Source: a virus
Direction: 5' to 3' (one strand)
Length of the DNA stretch: 64,000 bases
Virus record (IMG/VR): IMGVR_UViG_3300043449_002710
Coordinates: 1-64,000 of that record
A program made the position numbers and the translations under genes. Under the pieces are notes generated by a model. The model was not told the DNA's origin. It saw only the letters and a list, made by a program, of their open reading frames with translations, and did no database searches. Shown here piece after piece: positions 49,891 to 57,790 of this stretch; the stretch's first letter is position 1; each line of letters begins with the position of its first letter.

Positions 49891-49923
49891 GGGGCTGATA
49901 GAAATATCAGCCCCTTTATTTTT
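49891..49923 (+). terminator. Intrinsic terminator without an upstream intact gene
   Basis: GGGGCTGATA and TATCAGCCCC form a perfect 10-bp stem with a GAAA loop and a TTTATTTTT tail. Its orientation is plus, but the nearest plus-strand coding sequence is only a remnant. Confidence 0.9.
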
Positions 49924-50122
49924 CGTCGCTGAAAAGCTTTTGAGGCTCAATCCAGCGAGAGAAATCGACTTGGATCTCAACGATCCCGCAAGAATCCCAG
50001 CAGCTTCGATCGGCCTTTAATTCTTCAAGGCTAGAATAAAAGGGCATCTTCCCTTCAATATCCGCAGCTTCCCCGATTTCGTAAAGCCAATCCACCCCAC
50101 AAACGTACATAGTCTTCATCAT
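49916..50122 (-). CDS. Small hypothetical protein, 68 aa
   Basis: It opens with two ATG codons (MMKTMYVCGVDWLYEIGEAA). It is an alpha/beta protein with three Cys and a short Trp-containing end (FSRWIEPQKL). It has no strong ribosome-binding site. Position and coding character support a real gene of unknown role. Confidence 0.55.
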   Translation of the reverse strand: MMKTMYVCGVDWLYEIGEAADIEGKMPFYSSLEELKADRSCWDSCGIVEIQVDFSRWIEPQKLFSDEK

Positions 50123-50140
50123 ACTTATAGATTAACTAAA

Positions 50141-50746
50141 TTAATCTAATTTTTTTCTGCGAATAGCTTCCGCCCATTGGCACGCGACTGCCGCCACCTG
50201 GACTAATTCCACGTACAGTTTATTGGGGTCACTCTCGGCTAAAGCCTCATGAAACTCTTCTGCGAGAATATGCCGCCAAGTCAAATTCCCAATCTTAGTT
50301 TCGAAGTCGCAGATCCGCTTGGCCTGAGCCGCGAATTCAATATCGTCTTCTGACCCGGTTCCGTTGGGCCAGTTCTGAACGCCCCATTTTGCGTGCTGTC
50401 TTCGACGCTCAGTAAAGATATCATTAAGCACGTTGCGGCAATCGGATTCCCAGTTTTTTCTCAAGAAAAAGTCTGGGGGGTCTAAAACAAAATGATACTC
50501 ATAGCCCAAGGCGTATTTGGCAAGATCCTCTTTTAAGAACTCCAAGTCGGAGCTGATCCAGCCGCCCAGGAAAGCGCCTTTCTCTGAATAGACCGAACCG
50601 GACACATCTCCGTTTAGATACTCTCGGATTGGAAACCCATAAGCTTTCATAGCTTCCACATCAAAAGAATGAACAAAAAGGTTGGCACTAAAAAGGAAAC
50701 CCAAAGAGTGGCCGAGGAGAATTCCATCATTTTTTAATTTTACCAA
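50141..50746 (-). CDS. MazG-like domain protein, 201 aa
   Basis: The C-terminal half (about 108-200) has ERRRQHAKWGVQNW, LTWRHILAEEFHEALAE and ELVQVAAVACQWAEAI, the pattern of phage all-helical NTP pyrophosphohydrolase-like (MazG-like) proteins; EEFHEA supplies the acidic metal-binding residues. The N-terminal 100 residues are unrelated and unrecognised. Such domains may clear modified nucleotides or alarmones. It overlaps the next gene by 20 bases. Confidence 0.65.
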   Translation of the reverse strand: MVKLKNDGILLGHSLGFLFSANLFVHSFDVEAMKAYGFPIREYLNGDVSGSVYSEKGAFLGGWISSDLEFLKEDLAKYALGYEYHFVLDPPDFFLRKNWESDCRNVLNDIFTERRRQHAKWGVQNWPNGTGSEDDIEFAAQAKRICDFETKIGNLTWRHILAEEFHEALAESDPNKLYVELVQVAAVACQWAEAIRRKKLD

Positions 50747-50930
50747 ACAGTTTGGGTAACTTCTTATGCAAGTCTTGAATTTCTAGGGTGCCTGGGAAAT
50801 GCTTCAAGTGATCCAAAGCCAGTTGTCGAATCTCTTTTGGGACTCTAGGCGTTTTCTTAGGGTCGTTCAGATCCAAAAGAAATTGTCTCACTTTGAGTAA
50901 AGACCGCGTTCTCTCGTCTGGTAATGTCAT
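50727..50930 (-). CDS. BPSL0761-family-like protein, 67 aa
   Basis: The start MTLPDERTRSLLKVRQFLLD and the following VPKEIRQLALDHLKHFPG match the small BPSL0761-type family seen in phages and bacteria, function unknown. The ATG at 50930 overlaps the upstream stop as ATGA. A longer frame with MDRRKN upstream is not needed. Confidence 0.7.
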   Translation of the reverse strand: MTLPDERTRSLLKVRQFLLDLNDPKKTPRVPKEIRQLALDHLKHFPGTLEIQDLHKKLPKLFGKIKK

Positions 50931-51214
50931 AGGCTCCCTTGCAGGCCCTCGCGATTCAATCTTCCGATTTTGTGGGATTCCAACCAGCTCAAGCGTTTGT
51001 AAGTATCGGCAGCAATGGTTCTCGTTTTTTCTACGGTCCAATCTTGCCGCAAGGTGATTCTAGCCAGTTCGCATCGGGCATCTGCTAAAGCGCTTTGCAG
51101 TGCCAAGATTTCGTCCACTAAAGTTTGAACTTCATCATTGGTTAAAATCGAAGGCAAAGTTCTTTCCGAGTAGGGATAGGCGGTGGCTTTATTTACGATC
51201 TCTTTAATTTTCAT
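50927..51214 (-). CDS. Helical hypothetical protein, 95 aa
   Basis: The ATG at 51214 has AGAGGT seven bases upstream, so MKIKEIVNKATAYPYSERTL is preferred over a longer frame from 51313. The product has a long helix pair (LVDEILALQSALADARCELA). Function unknown. It is coupled to the BPSL0761-like gene. Confidence 0.6.
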   Translation of the reverse strand: MKIKEIVNKATAYPYSERTLPSILTNDEVQTLVDEILALQSALADARCELARITLRQDWTVEKTRTIAADTYKRLSWLESHKIGRLNREGLQGSL

Positions 51215-51231
51215 AGTAATACCTCTTAAGA

Positions 51232-51786
51232 CTAGCCGACAGAAATACCGGCGTTTGTGACGGAGAAAAGAAAGTCTGGTTTTACCCCAAGCTTTTCCTG
51301 GGTCCAGATCCAAGGCTGACTGCCGCCTGAGATCACCCAGATCGCAGCTCCATGCGGCGAGCGTACCCAGCGCCGCACGTAGTGGGTTAAAGCATCGTCT
51401 TGAGTATGAGCGCCTAAAAGGATGTAAAGATCTTTCACTTTCTCAGGGTCCTTGGGAATGCTTTCTTGGGGAGAGACAAATTCAAAGCGGGTAAATCCGT
51501 TTTTGTGATGGTGCTTTAAAAGTTCACACACGCATTGCAATGCCCATTGATCTGTCGGGGAAGAATGAAACAAGGCAAAGTGCTGATTCTCGGGTGGGGT
51601 TTTTTGAAACTCGTCGTGCATCTTGCGCTGAACCCCAACGGATAAAACCCCTTTGGATACTTTTTCACTTTTGAAATCCAATTTCTCAGACGGGGTTTTC
51701 AAAAACTGTACTGGCATTCCCGTCAGGTACAAGACCTTCAAATGCGTAGGCAATTTATGAAATTGAGTATCCTTGCGCGGAATCAT
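51232..51786 (-). CDS. Hypothetical protein, 184 aa
   Basis: Alternating hydrophobic strands (FALFHSSPTDQWALQCVCEL, VKDLYILLGAHTQDDALTHY, GAAIWVISGGSQPWIW) look like a degenerate P-loop-type alpha/beta fold without a Walker A motif. It might be a helicase loader or accessory protein, since it is followed upstream by an SF2 helicase. Not certain. Confidence 0.55.
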   Translation of the reverse strand: MIPRKDTQFHKLPTHLKVLYLTGMPVQFLKTPSEKLDFKSEKVSKGVLSVGVQRKMHDEFQKTPPENQHFALFHSSPTDQWALQCVCELLKHHHKNGFTRFEFVSPQESIPKDPEKVKDLYILLGAHTQDDALTHYVRRWVRSPHGAAIWVISGGSQPWIWTQEKLGVKPDFLFSVTNAGISVG

Positions 51787-51794
51787 ACCCGCAC

Positions 51795-51974
51795 CTATTT
51801 CATGTCGGGCGGAGGGGTGTCAAGCTGCTCGATAGACTCTTCTTTTTTCTTTTTCTCGTTTTCTAGATGCTTCAAAATATCGTCAAAGACTTCAGCCTCG
51901 GTGACAATATCCCCAGTGATAACTACTTTAGGCTGCATATCTCGAATTCGTTTCTTTAAAATCGTTTTTGCCAT
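51795..51974 (-). CDS. Small basic/acidic protein, 59 aa
   Basis: The ATG at 51974 (MAKTILKKRIRDMQPKVVIT) follows the helicase stop by one base. It ends in a Lys/Glu-rich helix and a Pro tail (LDTPPPDMK). No family is recognised. It is probably coupled to the helicase. Confidence 0.55.
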   Translation of the reverse strand: MAKTILKKRIRDMQPKVVITGDIVTEAEVFDDILKHLENEKKKKEESIEQLDTPPPDMK

Positions 51975-51975
51975 G

Positions 51976-53463
51976 TCAGAAAGTGGTGCTGTCCACAGCA
52001 CTCCCTAAATCGAGTTGGTTTTTCTTTTCTTGAGACGCAAGATACGATTTTACCACGGCTCCAAGTTTCGTGTAGGTCTTTTTCCGTCTTCCAAGTGTGG
52101 CATAGCCTATAGCGCAATTATCCACAAAATCTCGAACAATTCCGCACTTTTTCCCAGGGTGGGGCGTGAGTACCCGAGTGCATTGCTGCTCGTATCCGCC
52201 ACCGCCTTCGTATTCCCCCTCTTCTGCGACAGAATTGGCCGAAGGAAGCAGGTTGTAAAAGCAATCGGCTGCCGGAATGTCTAACCCCGTACACATTCCG
52301 CGCATGACAATCAGAACCTTGGTATCGCCATGCCGAATCCCGCCTAAGATTTTTTTTCTTAAATGCCGATCCGACACCGTGCCATTGAAGACCTCGGCAA
52401 CAATTCCTCGTTCACGCAGTTTGTCTCGCAAGTAGACTCCGTGAGGCTTTCGATCTGTGACCGCGATAATCCGGTGACCCTCGCTTACGTCCTTTTGCAT
52501 CCAGCCTAGAATCAGTTCGTTTCGAGCCTCGTGCTGAGAGAGGTAGGATAAGGCTCGGACAAACTGAGTGTCTTTTTTAGGCAAGGTGACATCGGTACTG
52601 ATCGTGGTGACTTCCATCGGAACACAGCCGATCTCAGAGCGCGTGATCTTATGGATAATCCCTCCTAAGATCCCATCCACTACGATATGCAGATTGTCTT
52701 TTCTTCTCGGGGTGGCGGTGACCCCTTGCCGGATTCGGGAATGAAATCGATTGATGAGCTGAGAATAGACTTCTCCCCCAACATAATGCGCTTCGTCAAC
52801 GTAGACTGCCCCAAAGAGTTTCTGAACAACTCTAGCTTTGGATCGATTGATAATATTGTCGAACGTCTGCTTGGTACAAAGAGCAACATCGAGAGTCTCA
52901 AAGTCTTCCATGGACTCTGGGAAGCCCACCACCGGACAGTGGGAAGTTTTGATTTCATTCAGGTTAGTAAACTCCTCGAATGTATCAAAGAGCTGCAAAA
53001 GAAGATCCGTCTGATGAGCAAAGACAATCGCTTTTTCTCGGTTCATGCAGATTGCGGCTGCGATCAAAAGGGTCTTGCCCGACCTCGGCGGAGCTTCCAA
53101 GATTCCATGCTCTTTTTCAGTCATCGCCATCACGGCATCAGGCTGATAGCTGCGCCAAGACTTGCCTGGGTTAAACCTAATTTTCAGAGAGGCTTTCATC
53201 GGAATTGAAATCCGCTGATCAACGATCTCGAAATTAGAAAACACCCGCTGCATCTTGTCCAAGTCGCCTCGGTTAAAAGCGATCATGGATTCGTCGTGGC
53301 TGATCTGAATCCGCTCGTAATGACAAATTTTGCTATAGATCGGTTCCTTCGTGTACGGGTCGGTGCCGATCATAAAAGGCACTTCGTACTCAGAAAGCAT
53401 ATCGTCGGTGACGTAAGCTTCGTTCACATAGAGACGATCCGTAAGTAAAGCTTTAGGATTCAA
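51976..53463 (-). CDS. SF2 helicase, UvsW-like, 495 aa
   Basis: RecA-like domain 1: motif I APPRSGKT (about 124-131), motif II VDEAH, motif III TATP. Domain 2 has motif VI-type RVLTPHPGKK near 430. An N-terminal domain of about 100 residues precedes. Phage UvsW-type helicases unwind recombination intermediates and R-loops. The start is a TTG six bases after GGAG, inside the end of the upstream gene. Confidence 0.85.
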   Translation of the reverse strand: MNPKALLTDRLYVNEAYVTDDMLSEYEVPFMIGTDPYTKEPIYSKICHYERIQISHDESMIAFNRGDLDKMQRVFSNFEIVDQRISIPMKASLKIRFNPGKSWRSYQPDAVMAMTEKEHGILEAPPRSGKTLLIAAAICMNREKAIVFAHQTDLLLQLFDTFEEFTNLNEIKTSHCPVVGFPESMEDFETLDVALCTKQTFDNIINRSKARVVQKLFGAVYVDEAHYVGGEVYSQLINRFHSRIRQGVTATPRRKDNLHIVVDGILGGIIHKITRSEIGCVPMEVTTISTDVTLPKKDTQFVRALSYLSQHEARNELILGWMQKDVSEGHRIIAVTDRKPHGVYLRDKLRERGIVAEVFNGTVSDRHLRKKILGGIRHGDTKVLIVMRGMCTGLDIPAADCFYNLLPSANSVAEEGEYEGGGGYEQQCTRVLTPHPGKKCGIVRDFVDNCAIGYATLGRRKKTYTKLGAVVKSYLASQEKKNQLDLGSAVDSTTF

Positions 53464-53902
53464 AACTCACTCCTCCGATAGGTAACTTCCCATATCGGCT
53501 AAAAACCAACTGATTGATCGCTTCATTGACATGATGGTGTGCGACCCGAAGTTCTAAGATTCTAGCTAAGATTTTTTTAGACCTACCCGACAAATAGATG
53601 ACCTGTTTATTGTGAATGCCGATTCCAACCACCCAATGGCAAGAACCGATGTATTTACGTTCTTTGTATTGAAAAAGATTCAACCGATCCAGCTCATCTA
53701 GAATTTTTTCATAATCTGCAGGCTTAGGTCGATAAGATAATTGCTGGGAGTGAAATTTTCCTTCCACCCCGGCTAAATAGATATCGGTTAAGTCCACGCT
53801 TTGAATCTGGGTACGGATGTTTTGAAAGACCACGTAATCCCCAGGCGCAGGTTTCCAAAGGATGCGAACAAACTGTTCGGCAATATGGATTTTTTTGCTC
53901 AT
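53453..53902 (-). CDS. Hypothetical protein, 149 aa
   Basis: An alpha/beta protein with basic clusters (RPKPADYEKILDELDRLN, SGRSKKILARILELRVAHHH). It lies between the virion gene ending at 53910 and the helicase and overlaps the latter's start. No catalytic motif is seen. Confidence 0.55.
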   Translation of the reverse strand: MSKKIHIAEQFVRILWKPAPGDYVVFQNIRTQIQSVDLTDIYLAGVEGKFHSQQLSYRPKPADYEKILDELDRLNLFQYKERKYIGSCHWVVGIGIHNKQVIYLSGRSKKILARILELRVAHHHVNEAINQLVFSRYGKLPIGGVSFES

Positions 53903-53909
53903 GAACTAC

Positions 53910-55847
53910 CTACTTGGTTGGATTCGAGCTGGTTTGGCGATCCTTTACCGCACAAGATTGAATAATGACACCGCTGGTATCTGGGTTGCCCGTTTTATCT
54001 GGTCTTTCATAAATCGCGTTGTACGAGATGGGCATCGCCTCGCCACCAGCAATCGTTTGGTACTCGATTTTGCTGTTCTTTAAAAGAGGTGTTTTAACGC
54101 AGTTCAAACTCACTGAAATTGCAGGACTTTGATCATAGCTTGGCAAAGAAAGTCTGACCGAAGTGATTCTCCCCACCCGGTTTTTTTCTTGATGTAATAA
54201 AGGGCGGTTGGGGCGAAGGTAGGGCCGATAGGTAAACGTCATGGAGAGTTTATTCGCATCGGCTAATCGTTTTGAGAACTCAATGGCGCTGATCTTCTCT
54301 AAGGCTTGCAAATTGGCCACACCTGTAAAAGTCTGGTTAGCTAATTTGACCCCATATTTGCTCGCAAGTACGTTGGAATAAACTACGGCCCGAACAGGAA
54401 GATCGTAGGTGAGTTGCCCCAAAACAGCTTGGGCTTGGGCGGCTTGGGCAAAGGGTTTCATCATTTCGCCTTGAACCAAAGAAGGAGAAAGACTCTGCGA
54501 CTCTAAGCCTGAGATGACCTCGCCTTCTTCTTCAGAGATCATGTCGCTTTCTAGGTGCTTTTCCACGGTATAAACCGTGTTATGTCCACCGAAGTTTTCT
54601 GGGAGAAAATCATACATGGGAAATTCAAAAATGATATCCCCGTTCCCAGTGACACTCCATTCGTAATCAATCTGCTGGCAGACCTTTGAGATCAAACTGA
54701 ACCGATCCGTCCAATCGGGGGTCGCCATGATGTTGTTCAAGCCCTCAAAACTTGTTCGGATCATGCCAGAGATTTGAAGACCCGAGGCAGGGATGAGAAA
54801 GTGCATCTGTCCGTGTAACGGAGAATGTTTATCCTGCCAGAACGAATTCTCCCCGATAGAGACGCATTCTTTTTTAGTCCAGAAATCACTCTTGGTTCCA
54901 AACAAACAAAGATTATCCCAAGACTCCAAACTGCCGACTTTCCCACTTTCAATCGCTTGAGTGTTCTTTGGGTTGGAATATTTAATAACTTTGCCTGGGC
55001 TGAAAAATCCTGTGCCTTGCCCACCCACCACACCATTGGGACCAGATTTTGATTTTGAGGAGGGGCTTACCCAGTTGTACCGACCCGTGACAATCAGAGA
55101 AACCATATCCACAAAAGAAAACCCAGAGAAGATATGGTCTGTTCCCGCTACACGCTGATTGTTTGTGGGGTAATAATCTTTGAAAAATCCAGCAGCGTCT
55201 GAATCGATAAAGATGGTATTTTTTTTACCACCTTCACTCGTCTGCCACATCGAGTTGTTAAAACCATTCACCGCGATACGCATCCCTGTCATCGTGGCGC
55301 GAATATCGTAACAATGAAGCGAAACCGAACTAGCTCCGGTGACATAGTTGGATGTAACCGGCCTATTTCCGATAGTTCCAGTAAAGGCTGGAATCCAGCG
55401 ATCCGTTGACGGAGAATCATAAGGGTTTTTAATGAAGATCTTTACCGTGTCAAACTTAGAAAAAATACAAGATCCTGGCCCAAACGAGTAGCGTCTCTGA
55501 AAATCTTCCATCGCGCTTTTCGGATCTTTCGAGGACTTATGCCGACTCGTATTATAACGAATGAAAAATTGTTGGGAGAGTTCTTGTTTTCTATTGTAGA
55601 TTTTTAGTTTGGCCTTCTCAGAAAACCTGTCATTTGTGTTTCTGTAGATATTATTGAAATTATCCGAAGTCAAAATCCATTGATTGAACGGATTGGTCAA
55701 AACAATGTCCGCAGATCCAGGCCCGTTTCGATCCGTGTAGGTAATCTCAAGGCTTTGAACCCATGGCGAAATATCCACGCCACAGACAAAAACCATGTAG
55801 TCGTGGTAAAGAACCGTTCTTTGCTGTTCTTTAAAAGAAATAGCCAT
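53910..55847 (-). CDS. Large virion structural protein, 645 aa
   Basis: The N-terminal domain (YMVFVCGVDISPWVQSLEIT, GPGSADIVLTNPFNQWIL) looks like the first domain of phage tail-hub or baseplate proteins. The rest is a long beta-rich body with helical insertions. It shares a TAATG junction with the upstream virion gene. A baseplate or tail position is inferred from composition and gene order. Confidence 0.65.
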   Translation of the reverse strand: MAISFKEQQRTVLYHDYMVFVCGVDISPWVQSLEITYTDRNGPGSADIVLTNPFNQWILTSDNFNNIYRNTNDRFSEKAKLKIYNRKQELSQQFFIRYNTSRHKSSKDPKSAMEDFQRRYSFGPGSCIFSKFDTVKIFIKNPYDSPSTDRWIPAFTGTIGNRPVTSNYVTGASSVSLHCYDIRATMTGMRIAVNGFNNSMWQTSEGGKKNTIFIDSDAAGFFKDYYPTNNQRVAGTDHIFSGFSFVDMVSLIVTGRYNWVSPSSKSKSGPNGVVGGQGTGFFSPGKVIKYSNPKNTQAIESGKVGSLESWDNLCLFGTKSDFWTKKECVSIGENSFWQDKHSPLHGQMHFLIPASGLQISGMIRTSFEGLNNIMATPDWTDRFSLISKVCQQIDYEWSVTGNGDIIFEFPMYDFLPENFGGHNTVYTVEKHLESDMISEEEGEVISGLESQSLSPSLVQGEMMKPFAQAAQAQAVLGQLTYDLPVRAVVYSNVLASKYGVKLANQTFTGVANLQALEKISAIEFSKRLADANKLSMTFTYRPYLRPNRPLLHQEKNRVGRITSVRLSLPSYDQSPAISVSLNCVKTPLLKNSKIEYQTIAGGEAMPISYNAIYERPDKTGNPDTSGVIIQSCAVKDRQTSSNPTK

Positions 55848-56527
55848 TAGACATTTGCGACCAGATAATTAAAAAGTTCCTTGGAAAGGATGACTGCTTT
55901 AGGCGAACCGCTCAAGTCATCTAGCGCATAAACACAATGCCGGATGCTTTGACAAACCAGTTCAACAGTCACGCCATCGGCAATCGGCAACCCGGTGTCT
56001 TCTAAAGAGACAACCCCAAGTTGAAGGTCAACGGTGGTGACGGTTAAAGCTCCCCCAGGTTTCCGAGCCGAAACCGATTCGGACGAATCGATTGGGTAGT
56101 TGGCGATGACAGCCCCACCACTTGAAACCTTGGTAGTAACTAAATCGGCAAGTTGGCGTCCTTCTAACCTGAGCTTTTTTTCCACCCCAGTCACTCCCAA
56201 AGAAGGGGCATTGGGGTCAGAGCCCGGGTAATAAGAGAGCCCTGCCACCAAGTGGTAGAGTTCTTCCATCCGCAAAGCGGCTTGAGTGATATCGATGGTC
56301 AAATTGTTGATCAAAACAGGCAACGAAAGAGCCGGATTCAAAGCTCCGAGCATTGCGTTGTAGTGAGACAGGCTCATCAGCTTCATTTCCGCAGAACCTA
56401 CCCACAGTTTCGAGATGTCGTAGATTTTGGTGGGGTTTTTAGCCACATCTCGTACCGCTTTCACTAAGTTGTACGGAATCTTAGCTTCAGATAGAGATAG
56501 TTTCATGGGTTTTTGAATCAAAATCAT
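55847..56527 (-). CDS. Virion structural protein, 226 aa
   Basis: AGGAG six bases before the ATG supports the start at 56527. A helical N-terminal half (SEAKIPYNLVKAVRDVAKNP, ITQAALRMEELYHLVAGLSY) and a beta-rich C-terminus. It is sandwiched between two larger structural genes, so a baseplate or tail-associated role is likely. Confidence 0.6.
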   Translation of the reverse strand: MILIQKPMKLSLSEAKIPYNLVKAVRDVAKNPTKIYDISKLWVGSAEMKLMSLSHYNAMLGALNPALSLPVLINNLTIDITQAALRMEELYHLVAGLSYYPGSDPNAPSLGVTGVEKKLRLEGRQLADLVTTKVSSGGAVIANYPIDSSESVSARKPGGALTVTTVDLQLGVVSLEDTGLPIADGVTVELVCQSIRHCVYALDDLSGSPKAVILSKELFNYLVANV

Positions 56528-56554
56528 ACGAGTCTCCTACAGTATAAAATAACT

Positions 56555-57451
56555 TTAAAAGCCATTGGCATTGAAAGCGTTCAGCAAAGTCGCAAAGGAA
56601 TTGGCATTCAACTGCGGCGTCATAGAATAAACCGTGAAATTGGCTGACCACGAGTTCACGGTATTGGGATTGCTTGAGTCATCTAAAAACTGGACCGTGA
56701 CCTGGGGGTCAAAGAAACCCGTGAGTGTGATGGCTGGGAAAATCCTCGACCGATACAAGATATGGATCACGTTGGCTTCACCTTTGGCGGTAAGCTTTGG
56801 CTGATCCACGAGCTGTAGAAACTTATAGAAGTCGCTTAGGCCAGGGGCGATCTTGAGCTGATCTGCTGTCCGATCTTTCCAAAGCTTATCGGGATTGGAG
56901 ACATCATCGACGGTAGGCAAGATGGACCCCGTTTGAAACTGAAAGGTCAGCTTCGGGTCGTCATAATCAGAATTTCGGTATGAGTCGCGGTACACGTGAA
57001 GAACGCTACCTGACTTGTTCTTGGCCTCAGATCCCCTCTGGGAGATGCTCCATTGCACGCTTTTGGGGTTTGTGGACCAGACGATGCTCTTTTCCCCCAA
57101 CGCTTTGCTAGCGTTAATCGTGGTGATTTGATCGGCTGTCGCGTTAAAAAAGTTTATCCCACCGTAATTGGTGATGTCTTCAAAAGTAGCAAAGATCCAA
57201 GGTTCGCGCCTGACATAGTAAGGGCTTCTCGTGCCATTGGAGGCCTCATCCATTAAATTTTTCCTGGCAGTCTTGGCTTCGAGGCTTTCGGCAATCGCCT
57301 CGAATTGCGATTGACCTACATTCACGATCCTAGGCTTCTCAGGGTTGCTCAGGCCGAAGAACGAGGAGATCTCCGAGACTTTCCCCTGGCTGATCATCTT
57401 TTGCCAGTCGCCAGTGGCAACACTTACGTCAAGAGGTTTGGTTTCCGCCAT
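56555..57451 (-). CDS. Virion structural protein, 298 aa
   Basis: Beta-rich, with aromatic segments such as SPYYVRREPWIFATFEDITN and LTFQFQTGSILPTVDD and the ending MTPQLNANSFATLLNAFNAN, typical of baseplate or tube-end proteins of large phages. It starts a minus-strand virion run 57451-53910. It is divergent from the histone-like gene. Confidence 0.6.
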   Translation of the reverse strand: MAETKPLDVSVATGDWQKMISQGKVSEISSFFGLSNPEKPRIVNVGQSQFEAIAESLEAKTARKNLMDEASNGTRSPYYVRREPWIFATFEDITNYGGINFFNATADQITTINASKALGEKSIVWSTNPKSVQWSISQRGSEAKNKSGSVLHVYRDSYRNSDYDDPKLTFQFQTGSILPTVDDVSNPDKLWKDRTADQLKIAPGLSDFYKFLQLVDQPKLTAKGEANVIHILYRSRIFPAITLTGFFDPQVTVQFLDDSSNPNTVNSWSANFTVYSMTPQLNANSFATLLNAFNANGF

Positions 57452-57544
57452 GTCTTAAATAATAAACCCCAAAGACCAAAATTTTTGCGAGCTTTTAGTA
57501 AATTAAAATTCACCGCCACAATGGCGGATAAAAGGAGAAATAAA

Positions 57545-57748
57545 ATGCCTGCAAAAAAGAAAACAACTAAGGCCAAGACCAAAAAAACCGCTGCTAAAAC
57601 CAAAGCTACGAAAGCCACAAAAGTTAAGAAAGCTACAAAAGCTAAAGCTAAGGCCAAGACCAAAGCTAAAGCTCCTCGCGCCAAGCGGGCTATCAAAAAG
57701 GCTGCTGTTGCGCCTATGGTGTCTGCTTGTGAAGCGACAACCGCTTAA
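57545..57748 (+). CDS. Histone H1-like Lys/Ala-rich protein, 67 aa
   Basis: The ATG at 57545 follows AAGGAG. The product is made of Lys-Ala-Thr repeats (KKTTKAKTKKTAAKTKATKA) then APRAKRAIKKAAVAPM, like bacterial histone H1-like proteins, and probably condenses DNA, perhaps in the virion. A longer frame upstream lacks this bias. A CCGCC/GGCGG hairpin precedes the start. Confidence 0.75.
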   Translation: MPAKKKTTKAKTKKTAAKTKATKATKVKKATKAKAKAKTKAKAPRAKRAIKKAAVAPMVSACEATTA

Positions 57749-57765
57749 TTTAAGGTTTTGAGGTG

Positions 57766-57785
57766 CGGGGGCTTTTAGGCCCCCG
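57766..57785. terminator. Hairpin between convergent genes
   Basis: CGGGGGC and GCCCCCG form a 7-bp GC stem with a TTTTAG loop. No T-run follows on either strand, so it is only terminator-like. It separates the histone-like gene from the XPD-type helicase. Confidence 0.4.
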
Positions 57786-57790
57786 TGCTC

